Shown piece after piece: positions 1 through 7,230 of a stretch of 16,443 nt of DNA (within the stretch, counting starts at the first letter, position 1; each line of letters begins with the position of its first letter). Origin of the DNA: Saccharothrix sp. NRRL B-16348. Lineage in GTDB: Bacteria > Actinomycetota > Actinomycetes > Mycobacteriales > Pseudonocardiaceae. The notes beneath the pieces were generated by a model, which saw only the letters and a list, made by a program, of their open reading frames with translations, did no database searches and was not told the origin of the DNA. The stretch is from the NCBI RefSeq assembly GCF_001280085.1, contig NZ_LGED01000012.1:1-16443 (forward strand), written 5' to 3'. Made by a program: the position numbers and the translations under genes.

Positions 1-240
1 ACTCGTACCGGCGGTCGCCGTCGTAGAGCGACTGGTTGGCGTTGGTGGCCAAGACGACCGGCTCGTTGCCCTCGTTGACGACCTTGATCCGTACGGTGAT
101 CCACTTGCCGTTGCTTGCCTGGATGGTGGGCGGGCAGAACTCGCTGTCGGTGGGCAACTCGGCGGACTCGCTGACCTCCAGCACCGTGAACGCGACCTCG
201 GAGTAGTAGTGGTGGCCGGTGTCGCGACGCGACTCGCCGA
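1..240 (-). pseudogene. DUF4352-like (telokin-type Ig fold) extracellular protein, fragment
   Basis: On the minus strand this stretch reads YYSEVAFTVLEVSES, then a conserved-looking run with TVRIKVVNEGNEPV and NANQSLYDGDRRYE. That is the beta-strand pattern of DUF4352/telokin-like domains, which are usually found in actinobacterial lipoproteins and secreted proteins. The reading frame runs off the left edge of the window, so the C-terminus is not visible. The N-terminus (signal peptide or lipobox and first strands) is missing: at about 240-248 the sequence changes abruptly into a remnant of an insertion sequence in another frame. It is therefore a gene cut by an IS or by a later deletion. The family assignment rests on pattern recognition of about 75 residues. 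Function is not known beyond a probable extracytoplasmic role. Confidence 0.55.
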
Positions 241-365
241 GCTGCGTCGGTAGCCCCAGGCGGGATTCTCGCGCGCCAGACGCAGCACCAGGAGCCGAAT
301 GGAGCGGATGGTTCGTGGTCGGCTGGGCCGTTTGGGTCGGGACCTGGCGGCGTGGCGACGCGTCG
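241..365 (-). mobile_element. Short internal remnant of IS-A (rve-type transposase IS), copy 0
   Basis: About 120 bases closely match the part of the intact IS-A copy near 15925-16045. On the minus strand they encode the same stretch, RPRTIRSIRLLVLRLAREN followed by PAWGYRR, from the region between the helix-turn-helix and the catalytic domain. Both ends are lost. On the left it joins the DUF4352-like fragment and on the right the phosphotransferase fragment, with no inverted repeat at either junction. It has the same orientation as the three longer IS-A copies in the window. The junctions therefore look like deletions or recombination scars, not clean transposition products. Confidence 0.75.
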
Positions 366-781
366 TGGGATCGCAGGTCCCCTCCTCGGCCTTTCCCGTT
401 GAACGTCCGGCCCCGTGTGTCGACAGCGCGCACACCACGGATGAACTCGGCCAGGTCGTACGCGAACGCGACGGACTCGCCCGGGTCCTCCTCCGCGGCC
501 ACGACCCCGGGCAGCCAGGTCTGCACCGACCACGGAAGCGGGTAGCCCGTCCCGGGTTCACCCAGCGCGACCGGCTCCGGCGTGCGGAACCGCGTGCGAC
601 CCGCCAGTTCTCGGGCTGCTTCGGCCTCGGACTCCAACCACCGCCGCACCGACCCGACCTCGCCGGGGCGCAAGGGGAAACGAGCGGCGAGCCGATCGCC
701 GATGCGGAAAATGACGTTGACCGTCCCCCGCGAAGCGACACCCGTCACGGGCAGGCCCCGCCACCGAGGGAACTGCTCATT
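366..781 (-). pseudogene. Aminoglycoside phosphotransferase (APH) family protein, internal fragment
   Basis: The minus strand gives one open frame without start or stop: NEQFPRWRGLPVTGVASRGT, then VNVIFRIGDRLAARFPL, later TPEPVALGEPGTGYPLPWSV and QTWLPG, ending GRGGDLRSHDA. This is the N-terminal kinase lobe of the APH/choline kinase superfamily: the glycine/serine loop plus strand, then the hinge segment PWSVxxWLPG. The catalytic loop (HxDxxxxN) and the magnesium-binding DxD of the C-lobe are absent, so it cannot be an active kinase. The first few dozen N-terminal residues are also missing. The fragment sits exactly between IS-A remnants at 241-365 and 782-1635. This suggests that IS-A insertion and recombination removed both ends of a former resistance-like or small-molecule kinase gene. 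The substrate cannot be inferred. Confidence 0.75.
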
Positions 782-1635
782 GGCAGCGTGCGCAGTGGTC
801 GGGCGTCGGCGATGCCTTGGTGGGGGTGGTGGGTGGTGTAGAACGTCTCGTACTCTCGCAGGGCGTGGAGTAGGTGCTATTGGTTCCGGATGAGGGTGCG
901 GTCGAGGAGTTCGCGGCGGCAGCTGCGGATCCGGCGTTCCATGATCCCGTTCATCCGCGGTATCCGGACACCGGTGAGGACGACCTGGATGCCGGCGTCG
1001 GTGAGGATGTCGTCGAACAGGGCGGGGTACCTGTCGTCGCGGTCGCGGATCAGGAACTGCGCGGAGCTGTCCGCGTCTTCGAGGTCCATGTCGAGGTTCC
1101 TGGCGGTTTGGGTGACCCGGGATGCGGTGGGGTGTGCGGTGGCGCCGAGTACGTGGATCCGGCGGTTGGCGTCCTCGATCACCGCGAGCACGCAGAGGCG
1201 GGTACCGCTCAGGGTGGTGGTCTCGAAGAAGTCGCAGGCCAGGAGTGCGTCGGCCTGGGAGCGGAGGAAGGCCGACCAGGTCGTCGTGGTGCGTTCGGGT
1301 GCCGGGTCGGCCCCGGCGTCCTGGAGGATCTGCCAGACGGTGGAGGCGGCGATCTTGATGCCGAGTACGAGGAGTTCGCCGTGGATGCGTCGGTAGCCCC
1401 AGGTGGGATTCTCTCGTGCCAGGCGCAGCACCAGGAGTCGGATCGAGCGGATGGTCCGTGGTCGGCAGGGACTCTTGGGGCGGGATTTGGCTGCGTGGCG
1501 GTGGGCGAGGAGGTCGCGGTGCCATCGCAGTACCGCCTCCGGACGGACCAGCAGTCGAAGCCGATGAAGCGTGGTGCTCGGGAGTCGGTGCAGCAGCGCC
1601 GCGAGGAACGCCCGGTCGGCGGGACAGAACCGTGT
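782..1635 (-). pseudogene. IS-A transposase (rve integrase core), truncated and degenerate, copy 1
   Basis: From about 1632 the minus strand reads CPADRAFLAALLHRLP and continues through the helix-turn-helix region (LVRPEAVLRWHRDLL), the linker RPRTIRSIRLL, and the rve catalytic core with CDFFETTTLSGTRL, IRDRDDRYPALFDD and PRMNGIMERRIRSCRRE. The three expected acidic residues are therefore still present. About 50 N-terminal residues are missing because the copy abuts another transposase remnant at about 1635. A premature stop (TAG at 877-879) follows RTLIRNQ. The conserved C-terminal YYNTHRPHQGIA segment is recognisable beyond it, but broken by substitutions and indels down to 782. Both IS ends are lost, so it is immobile by itself. 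It can still serve as a homologous recombination partner for the other copies. Confidence 0.85.
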
Positions 1636-2179
1636 AACGAGGTGGTGAACCGGCCGCCCCGGTCGCGGATGACGAATCGGAAGTCGTCTGCCCGGTCGCC
1701 GCGCGTGGTGCCGGGTCGATGCCTGCGTCGTGCAGGATCTGCCAGACCGTCGAGTGGGTGATGCGGTGGCCGAGTCGGGCCAGTTCACCCTGAATCCGCT
1801 GATGACCCCATCGGGCGTTCTCCGTCGCGAGCCGTAGCACGAGCGTCTTGATCGCGGTTCGTGTCGGTGGGCGTCCGGTGCGTCGATGCGCGGAGTAGTC
1901 CCACCGAGCCATGAGTCTGCGGTGCCAGGCGAGCAGGGTGCCGGTGGTGACCGGAAAGATCTCTGACCAACGTCCACGATCCACCAGCCCGGACAGGGCG
2001 GCGAACCAGAACCGCTCCGCGGGCTCGTAGCGGATCCGACCTGCGAGCTGCCGGCGAAGGACCGCGTTCTCGTGGCGCAGCACGAGCAGCTCGGCGTCCT
2101 TCGCCGCCTTACCGCGCAGCAGCACCGACGGGACGGACAGCAACCTCCGGGTCACCTTGTACAGCAGGGAGAGAATCAC
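1636..2179 (-). pseudogene. Integrase/transposase of a second rve-type family (IS-B), internally deleted
   Basis: A GTG at 2177-2179 opens a minus-strand frame beginning VILSLLYKVTRRLLSVPSVL. It continues with a lysine/glutamate-rich helix (KDAELLVLRHENAVLRRQLA), a helix-turn-helix region, and TLVLRLATENARWGHQRIQG, then HSTVWQILHDAGIDPAP. This is the N-terminal half of a common actinobacterial integrase-core transposase distinct from IS-A. At about 1690-1697 the frame jumps: the following bases, read in another frame, give ADDFRFVIRDRGGRFTTSLH, the second catalytic aspartate region. The first catalytic aspartate region has therefore been deleted. Beyond about 1636 it is replaced by IS-A copy 1. 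With parts of the DDE core gone the product cannot be active. Confidence 0.75.
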
Positions 2180-2319
2180 GCGGACATGGCCTCAAAGCGG
2201 CGGTTACCCCGCTCTACCAGCGGCGATGACCATCCGAGCGGCACAGGCCCCAACCGAACAGTAAGACACCTCTGGCCGAGCGCCGAGGATCATGCGCTAT
2301 AGCGCTCGCTGTGGGTTGC

Positions 2320-2684
2320 TCAGCGCTTGCCGACATCGAGCGGTGCTGCTGGGCCCACCTGGGCGGTTTCGGTGAGCGAGTGCAGCATGCCGGGGTCGTG
2401 TGGTGCGAGGTACCTGTAGCTCTGGGGCGGCTGGAAGTCTGCCTGCTCGCGAAGATCGGCCAGCTTCAAGGGCTCGTCGAGTGTCCGAGGGTTCGTGATG
2501 CTCAAGCAGGTCGCTGCGTCGACTCCTGCCAGGTAGTCGTCGAACTCGGAGCGGGTGAGTCCGAGGTGGTGCCGGTAGCGGCGCCACAGTGTGCCGGGGG
2601 CGGCCGTGTCGACTTTCGCGAGTGTCGCGACACCCATCACCGACATCACGGGAGTGCTCGCGTAGATGATGATGGTGGTGTCCG
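2320..2684 (-). pseudogene. PUA/ASCH-like RNA-binding protein, C-terminal fragment
   Basis: The minus strand encodes TTIIIYASTPVMSVMGVATL, then LWRRYRHHLGLTRSEFDDYL, AGVDAATCLSITNP, LDEPLKLADLRE and FQPPQSYRYLA, ending at a TGA at 2320-2322. This order (IYASxPV strand, GLTRxEFDxYLAG helix, LxEPLxLxxLR, FxPPQSYRYL) is that of small predicted RNA-binding proteins with a PUA/ASCH-like fold. The N-terminal strand block that normally precedes IIIYAS is missing. The upstream sequence is the truncated end of an ISL3-family transposase, joined out of frame at about 2684-2690. The C-terminus looks complete. The fold assignment is by pattern recognition, and the RNA ligand is unknown for this group. 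Confidence 0.6.
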
Positions 2685-3973
2685 CGCGGCCGGTGTCAGC
2701 AGGGCTGCGAAGCCGCGCACCAGACTGGCGAGTGCGGTCATCTCCGGGCAGGCCGCGGAGATCTTCTCCAGCAAGGTCGTTTCCTTTGGGCGCAGGTTGT
2801 CGGGTTTGGTGAGCAGAAGTCGGCTGGCGTGACGCGAGGTCGTGACGGGACGGTCGCCTTCGGCGCGCCCCTGGTTGAGGTAGCGGACCAGCAGGTTGGC
2901 GCTGCCGGTGTAGCCCGACTCCCGGATCTCGGCGAACAGCTGGGTGACGGGGACCACGGGATCGGCCAAGCGGCGGGCGCGCAGATGGTCGCGATAGGGG
3001 GCGACGAGAGTCGGGCGGTAGGTGGGGGGCGATGCGCAAGGTTTGGGGTTCGGGCATGCGGGCGTAGCGTTTGACGGTGTTCAGGGCCACCCCGAGGCGC
3101 CGTGCGCAGTCGAGCAGGCCGACCCCTGACCGAGCAGCTTGTGGACCTTCTTCCAGCGTTCGCGGACGGTCTGCTCGTGAACCCCGCCGGGGCGGGGCGG
3201 GTTGAGGGTGGCCCAGCATCCGGCGTGCGCGCGCACCTCGACCATGACCTTGTCGCAGAGATTTCGCCACAGGTGCCAGCGGTCGCTGACCTGCACCGCG
3301 TCGGGCAGGGCGCGGCGGACGGCCTCGGCGTAGGCGGCTGAGCCGTCCCGGCACACCACCTCGACACCGGGATGTTCGCGCAGCCAGGATTCCAGGGTGG
3401 CGACGTCGCGGCCGGGCAGGACTGCGACGCGTCGGCCGGTCTCGGCATCGATGACGATCGTGGCGTAGCGGTGGCGGCGGCGCAGGGCGAAGTCGTCCAC
3501 GCCGATCACCCGCGGGACTGTCAGCTCGGGCAGCGGCAGGTGCCGTAGACGGCGCAACGCGGTACTGCGGGACACGGGCATGGCCAACAGGTCGGCCAGG
3601 CGGGCGGCCGCTCGACCGCATAACTCTTGCGCCACCTGGGATATCTGCCGGGCAAGCCGCACCGTTCGACGCTGGTGGCGCTCCAGCAAACCCGGAACCT
3701 GTTCCCGAAGGTTCGCCGTGGGCAGCTCCGAGCCGGGCAGACCAGCCGCCGGGCGCGCAGGTGCACGACAACCTGGCGGCCGTCGACCGGCACATCCTTC
3801 ACCGCCCGATGGCGATACCCGTGCACCTTCGCCGTTGCAGTCCCGCACACCGGACACGGCACGGCCACGTCCCGAGTGCTGGCCGTGACCACCACCATGC
3901 CGCCGTCCTCCGCCACGTTCTGGACGGCCAGCGCGACAGTCCGGAAACACCGTCCCCACAAGAGAGTCGACAT
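2685..3973 (-). pseudogene. ISL3-family transposase, three frameshifts and C-terminus deleted
   Basis: From ATG at 3973 the minus strand encodes MSTLLW, then a zinc-finger-like segment (VPCPVCGTATAKVHGYRHR, VCPARSCPRRTF). It continues in a second frame with REQVPGLLERHQRRTVRLA, the catalytic block VIGVDDFALRRRHRYATIVI, and CRDGSAAYAEAVRRALPDAV with VSDRWHLWRNL. The product then runs KKVHKLLGQG, GVALNTVKRYAR, and finally VPVTQLFAEIRESGYTGSAN up to LVRGFAALLTPA. Frame changes occur near 3704, near 3126 and in a run of six G at 3024-3029. Each is explained by one base lost or gained. The last domain, which carries the third catalytic acid (TEGVN region) in ISL3 transposases, is gone; the PUA-like fragment begins there. 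The element is dead. Its left end lies just upstream, near 4039-4052. Confidence 0.85.
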
Positions 3974-4052
3974 CCATCACAAGATCATGATCGCGAACGG
4001 ATACCCGACGTCACCACCGACTACGGGCCAGAGCCGCTCGTTTGACAGACCC
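3974..4052 (-). repeat. Left end and leader of the ISL3-like element
   Basis: Read on the minus strand, the bases before the transposase start are gagcggctctggcccgtagt, then cggtggtgacgtcg, and shortly afterwards atcatgatcttgtgatgg just ahead of ATG. The same order, with a few differences, recurs on the plus strand at 13619-13656 and 15045-15080, split there by an IS256-family element. Two copies in front of two recognisable ISL3 N-termini identify it as the terminal/leader region of this element. Whether the inverted repeat starts at ggctctgg or a dozen bases further out (tctgtcaa) cannot be decided here, because neither right end is in the window. Confidence 0.55.
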
Positions 4053-4361
4053 CAGCGTCGCAGGCGTTCGTGAGTGATGAGCTTGTCCAGCCGCCATTCG
4101 ATCGGCAAGTGCTCACCGAACCTGATCAGTCGCGGCGAACAGAGTGGCGACAGCGGCCAGATGTCTGCCAGGAGGAATATTCCATTCGAACGGCGCATAC
4201 CTAGCATGAGAATGTCCCGGAAGGGCTAGACGTCTGACCCAAGTGGTCGCACATCGCCAATTTGCGGATAGACATCCGACCACTCGTGCCATAATGCTCC
4301 TTCTGCTTCAGCCTTAGACCGGACGTCACGATTGGTCGGTGAGAGACTAGATGGAGGCAGT
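4053..4361. other. Gene-poor stretch upstream of the surface-protein gene
   Basis: No convincing gene. A short minus-strand frame from 4207 (MLGMRRSNGIFLLADIW, later IEWRLDKLITHERLRRWG) runs into the ISL3 end and could be a truncated small gene, but I do not recognise it. Base composition turns clearly AT-richer here than in the IS-filled flank. The last 100 bases contain the presumed promoter and ribosome-binding site of the gene at 4362. Confidence 0.35.
4269..4295 (+). promoter_or_regulatory. Possible sigma-70-type promoter for the 4362 gene
   Basis: TAGACA at 4269-4274 is followed by CATAAT at 4290-4295, each close to the consensus. The spacer is only 15 bases, shorter than usual. It lies 66 bases before the start codon. 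It stands out because the surrounding leader is AT-rich, so chance matches are also more likely. This is a weak call. Confidence 0.25.
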
Positions 4362-6359
4362 ATGATGAAGAACCTCCTCGTCAAAACATCTCGCATACTC
4401 TTCTCGACACTCATTCTAATATTCCCGGAATTCCAGACAGCTAGCGACTCGGCCCAAGATGTCAAGTTTCATGAAGTCGCCTGGGACAACGGGCCACTCG
4501 CTCCTTACATTCAGAAGTACAGGGCGGATAACACGCAATTTTCCGCCGAGAGCAACATTGCGGCGATACTTTTCGACGATGGCCAGAACGATCCATTCGT
4601 CATTGCCGTAGCCAGCGCGAATCGCAACTCCTCCGTTGCCTGGTTCATGCGCTTCGAGGGAAAATGGGAATACTCCGAGGCGTCGGGACAATACGAGTTC
4701 ATCGGCAGCATCCAGAAAATTCCGATGAAATCTTTCACCGGCAGACCGGACTTCTCGATCGCCAACAAGCATTCGGAGGAACTTCTTGATGCGTACATCG
4801 AGAGTCACGACATGGAAGGGTGGGCACGCATAGGTCGTTCCGAGCGCGAGCCCTGCTCAGAGGACGTGAACAGTTGCAAACTCCGCGTGAGCAAGATGGC
4901 AGGACTGACCGACTTCTACTACAACATTCCGTACGACACCGCAGAGGATCGTGCGAAGGCTGTCGAGCGACTAGCTCCGTACATCAACGACTGGGTGATC
5001 GAAGGACGCCGTATCGCGCTGGTGGGCAATCGCCTGTTCGACCTGGGGCGCAGCCCTAACGGTCAGCCGAAGAAGAAAGGTGGATCGGCAACCCAACCGG
5101 CGACACCTCACTGGCAGGAGACGTTGCCATTCGACTTGCCTGGCCCTGACAGTGCCGGTGGTGTGGACTTCTCTACCGTCGAACTCCGGTACATAAGCGA
5201 CTCTACTGCAGGAGAGCAGGGCATCCGCTATTCTTTTGCCGCGACACCGGCACCAACTGATCGCAACGTTACAGTCGGCGCCAATTCTATGCGCTCAGCA
5301 TCGGATTCCTTCTTCGTGTGGTTGGCCGTGCCAAGGAACAAATTCTGGGTCAACCTCAACCCCGATGAACCCGATCGCGTGATCGATCCGGCGCTGGCCA
5401 CCACGGACGCCGGCAGAGTCCTCTTAGCTTCTGACCTGCAACTGAAGAAGACCGTTGCCGGACTCCTCCACCCGGACAGCCCCAGCGGGCAGAAATTCTG
5501 GTCGGAAGCAGAGGCAACGGACGGCCAGATCTGCCTTTCGACACGGCAGTGGATCGTTCCAGGCACTGCGGACGTACACGAAGCGGACGGTGGTCTATTC
5601 ATCATCGACGCGCCGTTAGAGGTGCGGATGGAGTCCGAGACGCCCGCAACGGGAAGCCTAACCCAAGGGTGCGCCTTGAACACACCCGCAGCCAAGCAGC
5701 GGGAACAGATATTCCGTGATATTATTTTACCCCAGGTCGAGAAAGCAGTCAACGAAGCCCCGGAGTACGCCGAACTGCGGGGCGTATACCTCAGTCGCGT
5801 GGCCGCCGAATGGTACCGGAACCAGTCGGCCGCCCGGAAGACAACCTATAGTGAGGTTATTGATAGCGGTGATGTCGCATCCTGGCCTGCGCGCACGCCA
5901 TGGTCACCACGCGCCTATTTCGACGAATACGTTACCTCGTATCAAAAGGGCGAATTTTCCGTCGAACGGCGACAGGACACTGCGGGTGGCGTCCTGGTAA
6001 GGACCTACACCTACGGTGGCGTCGATTTCAGCCAAGTCCGGCTCAATAGTATAGACGACGGCAGGACCCAGGAGGTTTGGCCAGGAGGGAAATCATCGGC
6101 AATCGCTTCCTTCGATCATCGCGCGAGCGATGCCAATGGACGCACCTGGCTTGGTTCTGCAGGGCATGAGGATGATAGTAATTCCATTGTGACCAGTTCG
6201 GAAGCGCCCGAAAATTCATCAGCCGGAGCACGCGAGACAGATTCTCGTCTTCAGGGTATCATCGTTGCCACTGCTGCCGGAGTCGCCTTTCTCCTGGTCG
6301 TCTTTCGAGTCCGTCACGTCGTGCGACGCAAGCGTCGAACCCGGCAATCAGGCTCGTAG
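4362..6359 (+). CDS. Uncharacterised membrane-anchored secreted protein, 665 aa
   Basis: GGAGG at 4353-4357 favours ATG 4362 or the adjacent ATG 4365, not the in-frame start at 4332, and puts a signal-like segment first (MKNLLVKTSRILFSTLILIF, then ASDSA). A large extracytoplasmic part of about 600 residues follows. It contains two cysteine pairs (CSEDVNSC, and single cysteines in QICLST and QGCALN) and a basic linker near GQPKKKGGS. Two GGVDFS motifs (about residues 266-271 and 552-557), each followed by V.L..I.D, suggest a repeated beta unit. Residues 631-648 (GIIVATAAGVAFLLVVFR) form one membrane helix, followed by the basic tail RRKRRTRQSGS, so the predicted topology is type I. The segment EYAELRGVYLSRVAAEWY resembles large uncharacterised actinobacterial surface proteins. 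No catalytic motif is recognised. Its composition is AT-richer than its neighbours, suggesting horizontal acquisition. Confidence 0.8.
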   Translation: MMKNLLVKTSRILFSTLILIFPEFQTASDSAQDVKFHEVAWDNGPLAPYIQKYRADNTQFSAESNIAAILFDDGQNDPFVIAVASANRNSSVAWFMRFEGKWEYSEASGQYEFIGSIQKIPMKSFTGRPDFSIANKHSEELLDAYIESHDMEGWARIGRSEREPCSEDVNSCKLRVSKMAGLTDFYYNIPYDTAEDRAKAVERLAPYINDWVIEGRRIALVGNRLFDLGRSPNGQPKKKGGSATQPATPHWQETLPFDLPGPDSAGGVDFSTVELRYISDSTAGEQGIRYSFAATPAPTDRNVTVGANSMRSASDSFFVWLAVPRNKFWVNLNPDEPDRVIDPALATTDAGRVLLASDLQLKKTVAGLLHPDSPSGQKFWSEAEATDGQICLSTRQWIVPGTADVHEADGGLFIIDAPLEVRMESETPATGSLTQGCALNTPAAKQREQIFRDIILPQVEKAVNEAPEYAELRGVYLSRVAAEWYRNQSAARKTTYSEVIDSGDVASWPARTPWSPRAYFDEYVTSYQKGEFSVERRQDTAGGVLVRTYTYGGVDFSQVRLNSIDDGRTQEVWPGGKSSAIASFDHRASDANGRTWLGSAGHEDDSNSIVTSSEAPENSSAGARETDSRLQGIIVATAAGVAFLLVVFRVRHVVRRKRRTRQSGS

Positions 6360-6364
6360 AGGTC

Positions 6365-6510
6365 ATGCCGATCAGCAAGATTTCGGTCATGCATATCGAG
6401 TTGAAAACGATCGATCCCTCTACGCTGATTGCCACGATCGGAGTTCAGGGGTGCATAGCGGTTCCACCTACCGATCCGGCAATCGGCCCGGACCGGACGT
6501 GTTCATCCGC
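6365..6510 (+). pseudogene. Possible 5' fragment of a gene cotranscribed with the surface protein
   Basis: Five bases after the stop of the surface-protein gene, ATG 6365 is preceded by an AGAGG-like sequence. It opens a frame MPISKISVMHIELKTIDPST, then LIATIGVQGCIAVPPTDPAI. The spacing and the shared AT-rich composition suggest a second gene of the same operon. The composition changes to GC-rich at about 6500-6510, where the minus-strand toxin/antitoxin remnant ends. From there on the plus-strand frame is only the antisense of that remnant. If real, it is truncated after about 45 residues. I do not recognise the family. Confidence 0.3.
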
Positions 6511-6784
6511 TGCCCCTGACCTCCTCGTATTCGCCCATCTCTGTCATGTTCCGCCTCACTATCAACAACCAGCGTTTCTGTTGTTCGAGGATGAGGTAGA
6601 CGATGAGGCCGTTGCCGTACCCGTAGACGAGTTGGCGCAGGGCGCCGTCGGGGTTGGCGCGGTGGTAGGGCTCGCCGTACCAAGGTTCGTGGGCGTCGCG
6701 TTCCTCGGGCAGCAACGCGGCGCGGATCGCCTCGGGGGTCTTCTCGACCTCCGGAGATGGTGGGTGCGCGGCTGCTGCGGTCAC
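6503..6784 (-). pseudogene. Chimeric toxin-antitoxin remnant: DUF6247-like start fused to a RelE/ParE-like end
   Basis: From GTG at 6784 the minus strand encodes VTAAAAHPPSPEVEKTPEAI, then RAALLPEERDA. This is like the beginning of small DUF6247-type proteins that often precede a toxin gene. After about 32 residues the sequence becomes EPWYGEPYHRANPDGALRQL, then VYGYGNGLIVYLILEQQKRW, which resembles the C-terminal half of RelE/ParE-type toxins (the YxRANPDGxxRQLVYG block and a LIVYLILE strand). The join is in frame, so one 93-residue open frame results, ending with EMGEYEEVRGSG. The simplest reading is that a deletion fused the start of an antitoxin gene to the end of the adjacent toxin gene. 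Both assignments are by eye. Neither half is complete, so activity is unlikely. Confidence 0.5.
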
Positions 6785-6847
6785 ACGGACACGATAGCGG
6801 GTCGGCGTCGACAGCGGCCCGGCGACAACGACACGACGTTGCGTGTC

Positions 6848-6876
6848 GTCATGCCCGCCGGTCCGGCGGGCATGAC
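6848..6876. repeat. Perfect hairpin, 13-bp arms
   Basis: gtcatgcccgccg (6848-6860) and cggcgggcatgac (6864-6876) are exact reverse complements around a 3-base centre. It lies 64 bases upstream of the minus-strand chimeric frame and between it and the GGGAGC repeats. No T tract follows on either side, so it may be a GC-rich terminator or a cruciform-type site. Confidence 0.6.
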
Positions 6877-6968
6877 CCTCGTCCTCCGTGGCGACCGATG
6901 CATCCGCTGTCCGGGTCGGATGAGGGTCGGATGCGCGACCATCACAGTCGGCGGTCCGCAGATCGCCC

Positions 6969-7017
6969 GGGAGCGGGGGGAGTGCGTGGGAGCGGACGCT
7001 GGGAGCAGAATGGGAGC
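6969..7017 (+). repeat. Left group of GGGAGC direct repeats, possible integrase arm sites
   Basis: GGGAGC occurs at 6969, 6988, 7001 and 7012, all on the plus strand. The last two form the pair gggagcagaatgggagc with an 11-base period. An almost identical pair with the same period lies on the other side of the tRNA-Val fragment (7231 and 7242). Tyrosine recombinases of the lambda type bind short direct repeats on both sides of the core site, which this layout resembles. Confidence 0.5.
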
Positions 7018-7118
7018 CGTCGGACGTGTTTAACAGCGTTGAACCGCATTCAATGGCTTCCAACGGCTGCGTGTTTTCTGCGGTGATTCTGTTTCCGCTG
7101 GTGGAGGCTTTGTTCTGG

Positions 7119-7167
7119 CTTCGTTCACACCGAAGAGGTCACTGGTTCGATCCCAGTATCGCCCACA
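7119..7167 (+). other. Attachment-site core: 3' part of a tRNA-Val(CAC) gene
   Basis: From 7119 the sequence can be folded as the 3' part of a tRNA. The anticodon arm is cttcg-ttcacac-cgaag with anticodon CAC. The variable loop is aggtc, the T arm is actgg-ttcgatc-ccagt, and the acceptor 3' strand is atcgccc (7158-7164) with discriminator A at 7165. The 5' acceptor strand and D arm are absent: the bases before 7119 do not pair with atcgccc. A duplicated tRNA 3' end is the usual core of attachment sites of integrative elements and phages that enter at tRNA genes. It is not a functional tRNA gene. No integrase gene is visible in the window. Confidence 0.75.
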
Positions 7168-7180
7168 GTGTGTTTATGCA

Positions 7181-7224
7181 GGTCACCGGCCCGTAGGCGG
7201 ATCATCGTCTGCGGGCCGGTGATC
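7181..7224. terminator. Long stem-loop downstream of the tRNA-Val fragment
   Basis: ggtcaccggcccg (7181-7193) pairs with cgggccggtgatc (7212-7224). This is 12 of 13 Watson-Crick pairs plus one G-T, closed by an 18-base loop. It begins 14 bases after the tRNA remnant. It may be the transcription terminator carried along with the tRNA 3' end, or a structural element of the recombination site. There is no clear T tract. Confidence 0.45.
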
Positions 7225-7230
7225 GTTCTG

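Noticed and set aside
874..1761. Plus-strand open frame (295 codons)
   Set aside because: Antisense of IS-A copy 1. The same kind of frame appears opposite the other IS-A copies.
3977..4207. Minus-strand 76-codon frame starting MLGMRRSNGIFLL
   Set aside because: Its second half is the ISL3 leader, and no ribosome-binding site or family is recognisable. It is kept only as possible debris.
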